This document shows positions 49,001-58,970 of a stretch of DNA of 64,000 nt, in pieces. Origin of the DNA: Ephydatia muelleri (lineage: Eukaryota; Porifera; Demospongiae; Spongillida; Spongillidae). The position numbers and the translations under genes were made by a program. The notes below the pieces were generated by a model. The model had not been told where the DNA came from and did not search any database. It saw only the letters and a list, made by a program, of their open reading frames with translations. The stretch is taken from positions 124,001 to 188,000 of the forward strand of contig JABACO010000001.1 of assembly GCA_013339895.1 (NCBI GenBank). The letters run 5' to 3'. The stretch's first letter is position 1. Each line of letters begins with the position of its first letter.

Positions 49001-50011
49001 AAGATCAGGTACGAGCACTCCAGTAGACATAATCAAGTTATGTGAAAGCAGCCTTTATTGTGGATCTGGTGATCTGTTGCAGGACAATCTTCGCTTGCTT
49101 CTCATTTCTGCATTCAAAGGTCTGACGTGGAATGATAGCAGTATATCTCTCAAGTGTACGAACATAGCCTTTGCGCTGCTTGATAAGGTGAAGGTGTGAA
49201 GGGGTGGGAGGGGCTAACAGTGTTTATTGTGTTGAGAATAGACCACACTGGACCCTGGGGTGTACGAGCAGCTGTTCTACCAAGTGATAACGGTATGCAG
49301 TTCTGGAAGATGGGTGTGTAGTGATCATGTCTGTGTGTTGCCAGGGGTTACAGAAGCATGGAATGTACGACAACAATAGAGACCAACTTTTAAATGTCGG
49401 AATGAAGTTGTATCAACTTGCTGTAAGTGTGAACATGTGTGCAGCCAAGGCCATGGGAAGCATTTGATTTTACTATACTACTAATTTAAGTGCCCAGAAG
49501 TTGATCGGATACTTCTTGGATTAAAAGGCAACACCCACATTGGACTGAGGGTAAATTGTCTCATGTAATGCATCATTTTTACATCATTATTTATGTACTG
49601 TCCCAGGAGTTCACGACTGTATTAAGCAGACCAGTTTCAACGCGTCAGAAACGAGAAGCTTTCAGGAAGTTGCTGGATACAGTCATAGTGGTGTGTGTTG
49701 TGTGATGTCTGTTGTGGTGTGTGTGTGTGTGTGTATGTGGTGTGTGATTGTGCATGTGTGGTGTGTGTGCAAGTACTGTGTATTTAGTATTTAGAGCCAT
49801 GCATTGTGTAGTGCTTTGTTCATGATAGAGAAAGTTGTCCATTTTGTGCCCATCATGTTTCTTTGTGTGTGTGTAGAAGCATCTTAATGAAGCGTATCGG
49901 AAACCTGCTGTGGTGTTGGACTTACCAGAAAAGATTTTCAAGAGGAAGGAAAAAGGTGGTGATTCAGAACTTCTCACAGATCTGTCCAGTTTGTTTCAAG
50001 AACCTTCATAA
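34707..50011 (+). CDS. XPO5: exportin-5, 30 exons, about 1217 residues
   Basis: Karyopherin-beta that exports pre-miRNA and other structured RNAs with Ran-GTP through the nuclear pore. Thirty exons in consistent phase: 34707-34814, 34922-35043, 35463-35532, 35866-36003, 38072-38221, 38638-38826, 39200-39291, 39421-39523, 39878-39961, 40413-40629, 41018-41134, 41269-41375, 41501-41650, 42852-42893, 45447-45536, 45814-45917, 46216-46302, 46650-46880, 47334-47434, 47605-47668, 47967-48126, 48273-48506, 48579-48650, 48700-49008, 49083-49187, 49242-49292, 49345-49422, 49491-49550, 49607-49690, 49877-50011. The length matches the usual ~1200. Family blocks include FKETNPRCIECGFQLA with IRHFGLQLLDH near residue 60, AKRMWPQFWESFLADLDVLS in exon 4, LLISAFKGLTWND in exon 25 and the C-terminal LNEAYRKPAVVLDLPEKIFK. 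The insert in exon 24 is divergent. A short extra exon between exons 5 and 6 cannot be excluded. Several introns carry minisatellites that include their splice sites. Confidence 0.93.
35998..37614 (+). repeat. 30-bp minisatellite carrying the exon 4 donor (about 54 copies)
   Basis: The unit tgtggagtgagtggtgtaca...ttcagg starts inside the last bases of XPO5 exon 4 (TGTGGA|gtgagtgg), so each unit holds a copy of that 5' splice site plus an acceptor-like ttcag. Variants are few (gtgtgg/atgtgg, gggg, ttgttcag), and one unit is 27 bases. The 30-base length keeps both strands open for about 600 codons, which is an artefact. Confidence 0.97.
37796..38028 (+). repeat. 18-bp minisatellite of acceptor-like units
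   Basis: About 13 copies of tccccacccttattctag lie at the 3' end of XPO5 intron 4. Each unit is a pyrimidine-rich stretch ending in AG, that is, a 3'-splice-site-like sequence, and the array stops about 45 bases before the real exon 5 acceptor at 38071. Confidence 0.93.
39119..39190 (+). repeat. short repeat before exon 7 acceptor
   Basis: Three copies of a 23-base unit (gaggggtcatcctcccacac...) end directly at the polypyrimidine tract of XPO5 exon 7. Confidence 0.75.
39524..39785 (+). repeat. gtcatgtgacctaatgtg repeat after exon 8 donor
   Basis: Degenerate repeats of gggtcatgtgacctaatgtg begin at the exon 8 donor (TGG|gtaggtcatgtg) and fill most of the intron's first 260 bases. Variant units differ by small indels. 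Confidence 0.85.
40225..40375 (+). repeat. (TG)n and (GGGA)n simple repeats in XPO5 intron 9
   Basis: A tgtgtgtgtgag tract is followed by gagggagggaggg just upstream of the exon 10 acceptor. Confidence 0.9.
40862..40980 (+). repeat. purine tract (GGGGA)n in XPO5 intron 10
   Basis: About 120 bases of nearly uninterrupted gggagggg on the sense strand, with many runs of three or more G spaced by single A, so G-quadruplex formation in DNA or pre-mRNA is plausible. It lies shortly before exon 11. Confidence 0.9.
41643..41895 (+). repeat. 27-bp minisatellite carrying the exon 13 donor (about 9 copies)
   Basis: The unit aaataaggtaacttcacctc... begins within XPO5 exon 13 (CTAAATAAG|gtaacttc), so the 5' splice site AAG|gtaac is repeated in each unit. 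One unit is shortened and one is expanded by a partial duplication. Confidence 0.95.
42045..42296 (+). repeat. 29-bp minisatellite in XPO5 intron 13
   Basis: About 8 copies of caaccagcatgggttcccta... with near-perfect identity. It does not touch a splice site, unlike most arrays in this gene. Confidence 0.93.
42887..43195 (+). repeat. 35-bp minisatellite carrying the exon 14 donor (about 9 copies)
   Basis: The unit starts at XPO5 exon 14's end (GATAAG|gtgagggaacatc). Each repeat ends ttaag followed by gtgaggg, so the donor AAG|gtgagg is reproduced in every unit. Confidence 0.95.
43965..44632. mobile_element. palindromic MITE in XPO5 intron 14, 325-bp arms
   Basis: Arms 43965-44289 and 44307-44632 are near-perfect reverse complements around a 17-base loop. 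Each arm carries the same 80-codon frame (MHTCISITDKAKINEQNKSI...), pointing outwards from the centre. The arm matches the sequence at 19130-19490 in a related, older copy. No transposase domain is recognisable. Confidence 0.88.
44640..45446. other. remainder of XPO5 intron 14
   Basis: AT-rich intron sequence with no recognised element or exon. Confidence 0.4.
45537..45600 (+). repeat. 21-bp repeat at exon 15 donor
   Basis: Three copies of a gtcat.gccacaccctattat unit start 3 bases into XPO5 intron 15, directly behind the donor gtacgtcatg. Confidence 0.75.
45966..46045 (+). repeat. (TG)n microsatellite in XPO5 intron 16
   Basis: Two near-pure (TG)n runs separated by tacagag. Confidence 0.95.
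47690..47966 (+). repeat. 39-bp pyrimidine-rich minisatellite at exon 21 acceptor
   Basis: Seven or eight copies of cctcatctaaccttttgctc(acatccatcttccctggt) lead straight into the exon 21 acceptor, whose tract is the last unit's ccttttgctcccag. Each unit repeats the branch-point-like ctaac plus pyrimidine tract but lacks the final cag. Confidence 0.92.
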
Positions 50012-50459
50012 TGTTTTGTAACAATTTATTTTTGTTATTTATGTGTATGATGTTATAAGAGACCATGCAATTTAATAGCATGCATTCATTCTGTCATTGC
50101 TTGTTTGGGATGATGATGTCATAGTTTGACGTGTTTTGAACCCCCTCCCCCCACTTGTTCACCAGGGAATAGTATAGGAACAACAGCATTCAATTTAAAT
50201 AAAGTATAACCATCACCAGCTTACTTTGTGTTCATACACGTAAGGTGTGAATTATTCCGGTGCAAAAAATCAAATACCCTTGATCAAATTGATGTAGGAA
50301 TGTGAGTGCTTGCTTAGAACTTGACAGTTGCAGACGAACCAAATGTTAATGTAAGGCTTCAGTCTAGAGGATAACCCTCGTGCTATGTCATTTGTATGGC
50401 ATATTGTAAAAAGTAAGTACATGTAACAAGACAGGACTAAGTTGAAAATGCTAATATGT
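50012..50459. other. convergent 3' intergenic region XPO5/GMPPB
   Basis: A 448-bp gap between two convergent stop codons. It contains the XPO5 polyadenylation hexamer aataaa at 50198-50203. A tttatt near 50024 could serve GMPPB on the other strand, in which case the two 3' UTRs would overlap. Confidence 0.55.
50198..50203 (+). terminator. polyadenylation signal AATAAA for XPO5
   Basis: Canonical hexamer 187 bases after the XPO5 stop codon. Confidence 0.6.
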
Positions 50460-53400
50460 TCACATGATGATCTGAGGGTCAGCCACCGAGGATGCAATGG
50501 CTTTGTGTGGGAGTATACGTGCTCCATTGACGTACAGTTCATCTTCAATGATCACGTCTTCTCCAAGCACAGACACATTCTCCATACGAACCTACATACA
50601 AATGTTCCTATGAAAAGCCATCTGTGCAGTGACCACTACACACCACATACCAGCACCTCACTCACCCACACACCAACACCTGAGTCACCCACACACCAAC
50701 ACCTCACCCACACACCAACACCTCACTCACCCACACACCAACACCTCACTCACCCACACACCAGCACCTCACTCACCCACACACCAGCACCTCAGTCACC
50801 CACACACCAGCACCTCACTCACCCACACACCAGCACCTGATTCACCCACACACCAGCACCTCAGTCCCCCACACCCTTACTCACCCACACACCAGCACCT
50901 CAGTCCCCCACACCCCTTACTCACCCACACACCAGCACCCCAGTCCCCCACACACCAGCACCACTCCCCCACACCCCTTACTCACCCACTGTCCAACTGA
51001 AGACTTCCATCCTACAATGCAGGACTGGACCCAGGCATGGGACCTGACCTTTGCTCCTCCAAGTACAGTGGATTTTGATAAGCACACTCCTGTAACGAAC
51101 AACACAAGTAACATTGAGATGTTGCTGGTTAAATAACTTTAGGTAGTTAATTGATTGCCATCATCTTACCATCCTCAATGACAACATCTGGGCCGACCAC
51201 AACATTGGGACCAATACGACAGCCATGTCCAAGCTTGGCTGATGGGTGCTAAAAGGAGGATTAAGAAGGAAGGAGCGAGAGAGAGAGAGGAGTATGTACA
51301 GTGTAGAAGGAAGCGAGAGAGAGAGAGAGAGGAGTATGTACAGTGTAGAAGGAACATGGTATTTATCACATAAAGCCCAGGTCTGTTGCCAAAAGGAGAA
51401 CCACAAAAAATGGAACACTTGACATCATAGGCTCAAGTAGCTGTCCCCCATTTTCAAATTAATCGATCATCCAGACATTTATACACTGACATTTAAATGT
51501 TGAAAGCTGCAAATGAAAATACTTCATGCCCAAAACAACACACTACGCATGTCAACCTCAAACTCCACCTACAATTGAAAGCATCACCATGGTACCAGAT
51601 CATGGCCACTACATGTGCTGGTACTCATGGCCACTACATGTGCTGGTAGTCATGGCCACTACATGTGCTGGTACTCATGGCCACTACATGTGCTGGTACT
51701 CATGGCCACTACATGTGCTGGTACTCATAGCCACTACATTTGCTGGTACTCATAGCCACTACATGTGCTGGTACTCATAGCCACTACATGTGCTGGTAGT
51801 CATGGCCACTACATGTGCTGGTACTCATAGCCACTACATGTGCTGGTAGTCATGGCCACTACATGTGCTGGTACTCATAGCCACTACATGTGCTGGTAGT
51901 CATGGCCACTACATGTGCTGGTACTCATAGCCACTACATGTGCTGGTAGTCATGGCCACTACATGTGCTGGTACTCATAGCCACTACATGTGCTAGTAGT
52001 CATGGCCACTACATGTGCTGGTACTCATAGCCACTACATGTGCTAGTAGTCATGGCCACTACATGTGCTGGTACTCATGGCCACTACATGTGCTGGTAGT
52101 CATAGCCACTACATGTGCTGGTACTCATGGCCACACACTATGCCTTACCACCAGTACATTGCCCACAATCCCCTCGCCCTGGGCCAAGATGCTGGGATTT
52201 GTCTGCCGTAAGTAGTTCAGATAGAGAGCTGTGCCTGTGATGAAGTCTTTTGGCTGTCCAATGTCCATCCAGAACCCTAGTTATTAACAAATATTATCAA
52301 TGAAATTAAAGAAGATTAGAATGAGGACATAAGGGGAGGAGGCATTAGAGGATGGTATGGTATGGAGACATTAGAGGATGGTATGGAATTGATACAGACC
52401 AGCGGCGGACGCAGGATTTAGGAGAGGGGGGGGGCACGCTTGTGGGCGGGACCCCAAATACTCACAGCTAGGGGGTATGGGGGAGCGCTGTGAGCTCCCC
52501 CATCGGGGTCTGGGGCAGAGCCCCAGAAGCCAACGGTTTTTACATTTTAAAACCTTCCAAAACTACGTAAAAATAATGATAATTTAAAACCCATGCAATC
52601 ATTAATTTTAATTCACACCGCTGCATACAATAATTTTATTATTCATCAGTAGCATCAGTGGCTGCATCCTCCAAGATGAAGGAAAGCTTCATTCTCCGTG
52701 GCTGTTTGCTTGCAAAAGCATCAATTGTTTCCTTCACAGAAACGCTGATACATCTATGTACAGCTAGCAGAGCCAATCCATTCATCCTTTCCCCCGTCAT
52801 TGTTGACCTGAGGTACGTTTTTAGCCTCCTTAGTCCACTGATGGAGCGCTCTGCCTCGCAACTCGTTAGAGGCCAAACTGTCATAATATGAAGGATGGTA
52901 TGAACGTTTGGAAATTGCTGCTTCCTACAAGCCCTTAGGGCGGACAAAAGGTTGCTTGGGTGACTTTCTTTGGAAGCAGCTGACCAATAGAGCTGCATGA
53001 TTATTGTGCTTCATGTACTATACTTACTAACGCTGATCGTTTACAGAAGAAATCCGTAATCACAGACGCCTTTCTTTTCTTTACCTGGTTAACGCTAGCG
53101 TCAGATTGTTCTTCATAGGCAGCCATGATATGGTCCCAGGATTATAAATTGTGTGTGATTAATTAATGAGACCACAATCAATGTGATATATCTGACTGCG
53201 GTATTGTAATCATTTGATGGTTTTCAGTCGTGTATACCGTTATTACCGTATGACCGCATCTATTCATTTAACGGGGGAGGGGGGGGGGGGGGGGGGGGGC
53301 ACAGGCCCCTTGTGCCCCCCCCCTCCGTCCGCCACTGCAGACTCATGTAATTAGGTCATCCAGAGGTGTGTCAGCTAGATGGATGAAACTCACTTGCCAC

Positions 53401-56400
53401 CTGACACAGGTTATAAGATGGTGATAAACTATTAGGTCTAATCAGCTAAGTCACATATTGGATGTACATGTAAGATAGATGGATGTACATGTATTTCCAA
53501 ATGTTCTAAATATAGTAACGAAAGCCAACATGATTACACAAACCATCAATGGATCTGACATGTGACCCCCCCCCCCCCCCCAACTGTCACAAGACACCAC
53601 TTTATTTTGAAGACGAAGGTGTGATGTGAAAATGGTGTGAGGGCACTTCTTTCCCACAGCCTGCACACAATGCAGGATAATGGAACACACAATACCATAA
53701 ATTGATGCCAATGGAGAAGTATGTAAGAGAAAACACAATCAAATGTTGAGCAATTCAACATATGAATATAAAAATCCCTGGCCTGGCTTTATCTATTTCA
53801 AGATGCACATAAAAGAGAAACATTGCACACCCAGCCACTGAAAAGCTCCCAGGTGAACTCATAAAGCTGTCCGTCTTGTGTATGGCTACCACCTTGTATC
53901 ACTGCACTGCACAATATTTCACATGAGTACCATGTTAGGTTGGGTCAAGTCATTCCCAACCAAAATTTCCAAGTATGGAACTGGATTATGTGAAGAGCAA
54001 GCAATAGTAAAACGAAAAGAGTATCATGTAACCGAAACAATTGTATCGATTGAATGAGGTCAGCAAATGATACCCAACATAGACAAGAACATCCATATAG
54101 TGTATCAATCTTATCAGCATACTTCACTTTCACCATTAAGAGAGTGAAGATGTTCTACTATAGCACCAGAGGCATTCCACCTTCCTTTGGCCAACATGTT
54201 GAAATAGATAACTTCATGATCTAATTATTTTGTACTCTCACATAGTTGTAGTGCTTGACCCCGACGAGAACAGTGAAACACGCTACATGTAGGTAATGTG
54301 CGCCACCACACAAACTAGAGACAGCAGCCTTATGTGTAACGTACAGCTACGAACGAATGCTATTACGAGATGTCAAATATGGAGTCACATCGTGAAGCTG
54401 TCTATTGTCATCTTAAGGGTTATGACATGAGCAAAGAAACAGAACTGTATGTCCCACACAGCTAGTCTGTTGCACACAATACAGAGATAATGAACATTTA
54501 AAAGTAGCACAGGATATCAGAATGATAAAGAAGTGATGTCAGCATATGTCATATGTTATGAATGAGGTACAGTAGTGTTCAGACCTTTAGCTGTGCATTA
54601 AATGTGCACCTCTTATTAATTAAGTCAATCATTTTGTTCAAATGATATTCTTCTAACCTTCTTTTCGTCTGATTAATGGATTAATGGATTAATGTTGGCT
54701 TCGAATAGGATGACATGCCAGGGCAGGGTGATATGGGTGGCTGGTTGCATAACCACATATAAGCAATGTATGGCCTGGGCCCAAGGTTTGATTCACACCT
54801 ATTTATGGTTAAAAATAAATGTTAACATATAAGGGCTGAGCATAGAGGATCATTTGACAAGGGCTGAGCATAGAGGATCATTTGACAAGGGCTGAGCATA
54901 GAGGATCGCTTATCAAGAAACAATATATTCCAAACCAGTGATATTTGTATTTTGTATTTACAACTGCCAATGACTTGACCGCTAATGGTCTACTGGGGGA
55001 TGGTAATCTGGTAGATTAAAATCACTCCAGAGGTGTTAAACCTTCCACTACAAAGCTTAGTGATGCCATGGGACTGGTCATCCAACAACTAAATCACTTA
55101 CCACTTAGATCAAAGGAAAACAATTGACCATCTTTGGCCATAAAGGGGAACACCTCTTTCTCCAACGACATGAACTTTTCCTGGGGATGATAAGACACAC
55201 AAACGTAAGGACACAGCACAGCGCCCTGAACCTCCATAAACACACACAACAGGCACAAATGGATGTTCCCCCAAACACTTGCCAATAATACCATTTCAGA
55301 AATGCACCTTCCATTGAACCTGTGACCTCCCATCAACCAACTCATCACACCAACACAGGGGTAAGCATGTAGCGCTCATCCCACCACCACCTTGGCACAA
55401 CCACACCCTCACAACCACACCCCTACACCATTGCAATTCAACTGCAGTTGTGTCCTAATTATTACCCAATAGTTATGTCATGGTTATGTCACAATTCAAC
55501 ATGGTCCTGAGGCTTGATATAACACTATCAATGCAAGGCACATGCACACATATATTCGCTCATGTAACCCTCCCCACACAACAGTGTGATATGTCTCCGT
55601 CATCATTACCTCCACTCTCTTTAGCACATCAGGGTTGAAGATGTACATTCCTGCGTTGATCTTGTTGGAGACAAACACTTTTGGTTTCTCCACAAATTTG
55701 TCAATCTTCCCGGTCTGTTCATCGTACACAACAACTCCATATTTGGATGGTTCTTCCACCTTAGTTACCTGTCAGGTGTGTCATATCAGGTCAGGGTGAC
55801 CACTAACAAAGAACAATCTATCTATTGCGCCATTGGAATGGACAACGGAAATGAGCAATGAGCTGATTAAAAGATTGCTTCTTAACAAATGATCTCATTA
55901 ACATCCCAGTTGACTATGAACTAGGAATGCAGCTGTGAGATTCATTCACCGCAACTATAGACACCTCCAGGCTGCGCTGCGGCTTGGCACAAGAGAGTCA
56001 GGGCAAGGGCACAGGGCACATAGCCACCTCAGTGGCAGAAACTCTACATAGGTCACTTAAAACATTCATATGTACGTTAAAAAAAAAACCCTTGCAAACA
56101 TGAATACCAATCCAAGATAAAAAAGGGATGGCCAGACCTCGCTGTGCCCCTTCCCTTCCCTTCAAACACTGTGGACCTATTCCAGCAGACCTGTCTGGAC
56201 ACTTGGTACACAGGAGTGTAAACAGGCGAACAAATGACAGACAATATGGGAAGAAATGTGTTCACATGAGAATATGAAGGTGTTGTCCTAAAGTCTTATG
56301 GATATCCAGATGGATCTTGTTGCAAGTGTTGACGAACACATGTGATGTGAAGTGATTCCCAACAATTGAGATTCAATGAAATGTAATAGTGTCTGCAGGA

Positions 56401-58800
56401 AAGTGCTGTGAGATGGGGAGGAGGTATGTGTGGGGAGGGGGTATGTTATGTGTGCTGAAGGTCTCTGTACCATAATTCAGGAGCTCAAAAACTACAACTG
56501 ACTGCACACATGCATGCCTTCAGATCAAGTACAATGTCAACACGATAAGGTAACATATAGTGAAAAACTTTCGAGGGTGGCAATATGCGCAGTTTTTGGA
56601 CTGTCAGCAAAAGTATTCTTCATGTGAAATTTAAGTTGAAGGCAAAAACGGTTTCATGAAAATTTTGCACCCTTTATGAAAGGTTTCCCGCTATATGCTG
56701 CATGAAACATGTATGTGTCTGTTCCCAAATGCAGAACAGGGCATTGTAGAGAAGACCAGCGGTGAATTGTACCTCGGCTTATAAGGGTGCAAAGACAAAG
56801 GCACCAAAGTCAGGTCCAAGGTCAGGTCCAAGGTCAGGACCAAAGTCAGGTCCAAAGTCAGGACCAAAGTCAGGTCCAAAGTCAGGACCAAAGTCAGGTC
56901 CAAGGTCAGGACCAAAGTCAGGTCCAAGGTCAGGACCAAAGTCAGGTCCAAGGTCAGGACCAAAGTCAGGTCCAAGGTCAGGACCAAAGTCAGGTCCAAG
57001 GTCAGGACCAAAGTCAGGTACCAAGGTCAGGACCAAGGTCAGGACCACTGCTGACTTGTAGGGCACCACATATAGTTGCAAGTGATGAGAACACATCCAC
57101 CCACCCACCCACACCAAAGGCTCCACTCCACATGATAGAAAGCAATGTGCACATGAAGGAACAAACAGGAAAGGGGTGTAGCTAGGAGTGGAGAACAGAC
57201 CCAGTGCAATACCTATATGATGTCATCACAACACTTCACAGTCGCTCACATCACCACATGTTCCGGCTTGTGTGTATTGCAAAGCCTTTAGAGATAGTAC
57301 CCACTAAGCTAGTGCATAAAGACTTGATAGCTTATCATCGGAGAGGATTGCATATGCCCGGTACAGTGGGGGGCACTTATTAGAGGTATTGAACCTGCAT
57401 ACTTGAGCAAAGACATGGAATGTATGGGCCCACACACCCAATTGACAGTCCCTACTTGTATTATAACACGGCCATGTTCAGTGTTAACATCTCATGCAGC
57501 CATTCTGTAAGGCATGTACACAACATGAAGATCAACAGCAAAGTCTATGGCCGCACAATGAATACATCAATTGCCATATTTAACAAGACATTACACACAT
57601 ATTCCAGAACAGCAGTGTGGGATAGATATCGGATGGAGACACAATACGGAGACATGCGTACATGGGTACAGGACACATAGGCACGGTATGGGGACACATA
57701 GGCACGGTATGGGGACACATAGGCATGGTATGGGGACACATAGGCACAGTATGGGGACACATAGGCACAGTATGGGGACACATAGGCACAGTATGGGGAC
57801 ATGTGAGCATTGCCACGAAGTGGGCATTCGGAAGTGAGGGTACTCTGCTTATTTCAGAATGGAGGATTGCCTCAGACGATACTAAATGAATACATACCAA
57901 ATAAGGTAATAAAGTATAACTCAACTCTTTAAAACAGGAAAATGCAGTCAACCTATAAGATACTTAAGGTAAGTCAGTCATGCATTCAGGCAATCATGAG
58001 TGTTTACATGCAAGTAGACAGGGGGCTCTAATAAGAAGTGCAGAACACAAATGATGTTCTTACACATTTAGCCAAGAGAGTTTATCATACCACAATAGTC
58101 CCCTCTTTGCTGTGAGTTTTGTGAAAATTCAACATCTTCTTGAAAGGGTAGTCACAGATGACATCACTGTTGAGCACGAAGAAAGGTTCCATGTCAGCCA
58201 AGAGGGCTTGCTTGGCCAGTCCAAGAGGCCCAGCTGTACGGAATGGACGCATGAATGTCAAGTGCTTGGTGTAGTGCTCGACTGCAAACAGGGTGCATTG
58301 TAGAGTGGTCCATCATCATGCTGCATGGAACAAATCACATACTTCTCTGAAATGACTAGCGGACCTACCAGTTCCCAGACCTACCAGTTCCCAGAGGTGT
58401 TGTCTCATGAGACATCGATATCTTTATTCCCAACTGCAAACAGAAGACATTGTTTGAGTGAGTCTGTGCAAAAATGTTTCTCAGCATTTGGCTAACCCTT
58501 GCTTCTTGATGCCTTAGTTCTTCCTCCAGCAGCTCAGCTCTATAGCTCACTGCGAGGATCACGTGCTTCACTCCCGCCTGAAATAATTAAACAACATATT
58601 ACGCTCTACCTTCCTTCAGAAGCTGATAGAGCTACAACACTTCTATTTATCGCCTATCACCAGCGTGTTACCTCCACTAAAGCCTCTATCTGATGAAGCA
58701 GGATTGCTTTGTTGCCGAACTCCACCAATGGTTTGGGCCTCGAGAGAGTTAAAGGCCTTAGCCTAGTTCCAAAACCTCCGACAAGGATTAGCGCCTTCAT
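50460..58800 (-). CDS. GMPPB: mannose-1-phosphate guanylyltransferase beta, 10 exons, 360 residues
   Basis: Cytosolic enzyme joining mannose-1-phosphate and GTP into GDP-mannose and pyrophosphate, the donor for N-glycans, O-mannose and GPI anchors. Ten exons in perfect phase: 58800-58672, 58577-58497, 58433-58385, 58233-58091, 55768-55610, 55180-55102, 52276-52149, 51248-51170, 51089-50986, 50591-50460. The total of 360 residues equals the usual animal length. Visible motifs: nucleotide-binding [19 protein letters not shown] at the N-terminus, VLNSDVI with the metal-binding Asp at residue 110, [19 protein letters not shown] in exon 5, [14 protein letters not shown] in exon 7, then left-handed-helix hexapeptide repeats ([26 protein letters not shown]) ending ADPQIIM. 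All catalytic motifs are intact. It converges on XPO5 and diverges from the homeobox gene. Introns hold a hAT relic and several minisatellites. Confidence 0.97.
50640..50985 (-). repeat. 23-bp minisatellite carrying the GMPPB exon 9 donor
   Basis: About 14 units of cacccacacaccagcacctc... On the gene's strand the exon 9 end is CAGTGG|gtgagtaagg, and each unit reads ...gtgtgggtgag, repeating the TGG|gtgag donor. The array starts at the splice site itself. Confidence 0.92.
51280..51350. repeat. duplicated (GA)n block in GMPPB intron 7
   Basis: A segment of about 45 bases (gagagagaggagtatgtaca...gtgtagaaggaa) is present twice in tandem. Confidence 0.85.
51598..52133 (-). repeat. 25-bp minisatellite in GMPPB intron 7
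   Basis: About 21 copies of catggccactacatgtgctg(gtact), with alternating catag/catgg and gtagt/gtact variants. It begins 15 bases inside the intron from the exon 7 donor (GTG|gtaaggcatag). Confidence 0.95.
52400..53337 (-). mobile_element. hAT transposon, internally deleted, in GMPPB intron 6
   Basis: Imperfect terminal inverted repeats CAGCGGCGGACGCAGGA and TCCGTCCGCCACTG bound a 938-bp element. The flanking word CAGAC occurs on both sides (52395-52399 and 53338-53342), a shorter direct repeat than the 8 bp usual for hAT. A long poly-G run at 53270-53300 and a ggggtatgggggagc block are sub-terminal. Only the 3' end of a transposase gene remains. Confidence 0.8.
52639..52998 (-). pseudogene. 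hAT transposase C-terminal dimerisation domain
   Basis: A 119-codon frame contains [20 protein letters not shown], then [19 protein letters not shown] and [13 protein letters not shown], the hATC dimerisation domain as found in P52rIPK/ZMYM-like hAT transposases. The zinc finger and DDE catalytic parts are absent, so this is the tail of an internally deleted copy. It is read in the same direction as GMPPB. Confidence 0.85.
53338..55101. other. rest of GMPPB intron 6
   Basis: Mostly unique intronic sequence. A poly-C run lies at 53568-53582, and three copies of a 27-base unit (aagggctgagcatagaggat...) occur at 54828-54906. No exon is seen. Confidence 0.6.
56785..57055. repeat. 12/24-bp minisatellite AGGTCCAAGGTC/AGGACCAAAGTC
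   Basis: About 21 alternating 12-base units (aggtccaaggtc and aggaccaaagtc) form a 24-base higher-order repeat in GMPPB intron 4. Frames stay open on both strands purely because 12 is a multiple of three. Each 24-base unit holds an AAGGTCA-like word. Confidence 0.95.
57670..57805. repeat. 21-bp minisatellite in GMPPB intron 4
   Basis: Six copies of acataggcacagtatgggga, with tgg/cgg/cag variants. Confidence 0.95.
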
Positions 58801-58970
58801 TGTACGCAGGTGAACCTCGCCTCCAAACAATCATTAAAATCAATTAAATAATGCCGTGATTAATAAATTGCGAAGATAATTATCGTTTGTGAAATGCTGG
58901 TAAAACCAGCGCTAGGCATCAATAAAGTCGTGTATGTTGCAAGACGTTTTATGGAAAGATAGTTTTCCGC
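58801..58970. promoter_or_regulatory. divergent promoter region GMPPB / homeobox gene
   Basis: Only 170 bases separate two divergent start codons. The sequence is AT-rich and contains several TAAT/ATTA cores (attaaaatcaattaaataat, gattaataaatt) that homeodomain proteins commonly bind. No TATA box is obvious. A shared bidirectional promoter is likely. Confidence 0.6.

Noticed and set aside
50442-51000. Frames rich in His/Thr/Pro-Ser near the GMPPB 3' end
   Set aside because: They read through the 23-bp minisatellite on the strand opposite the gene.
56691-57185. GPDLGPDF / VLTLDLTL repeat proteins
   Set aside because: Products of a 12-bp repeat in a GMPPB intron, open on both strands.
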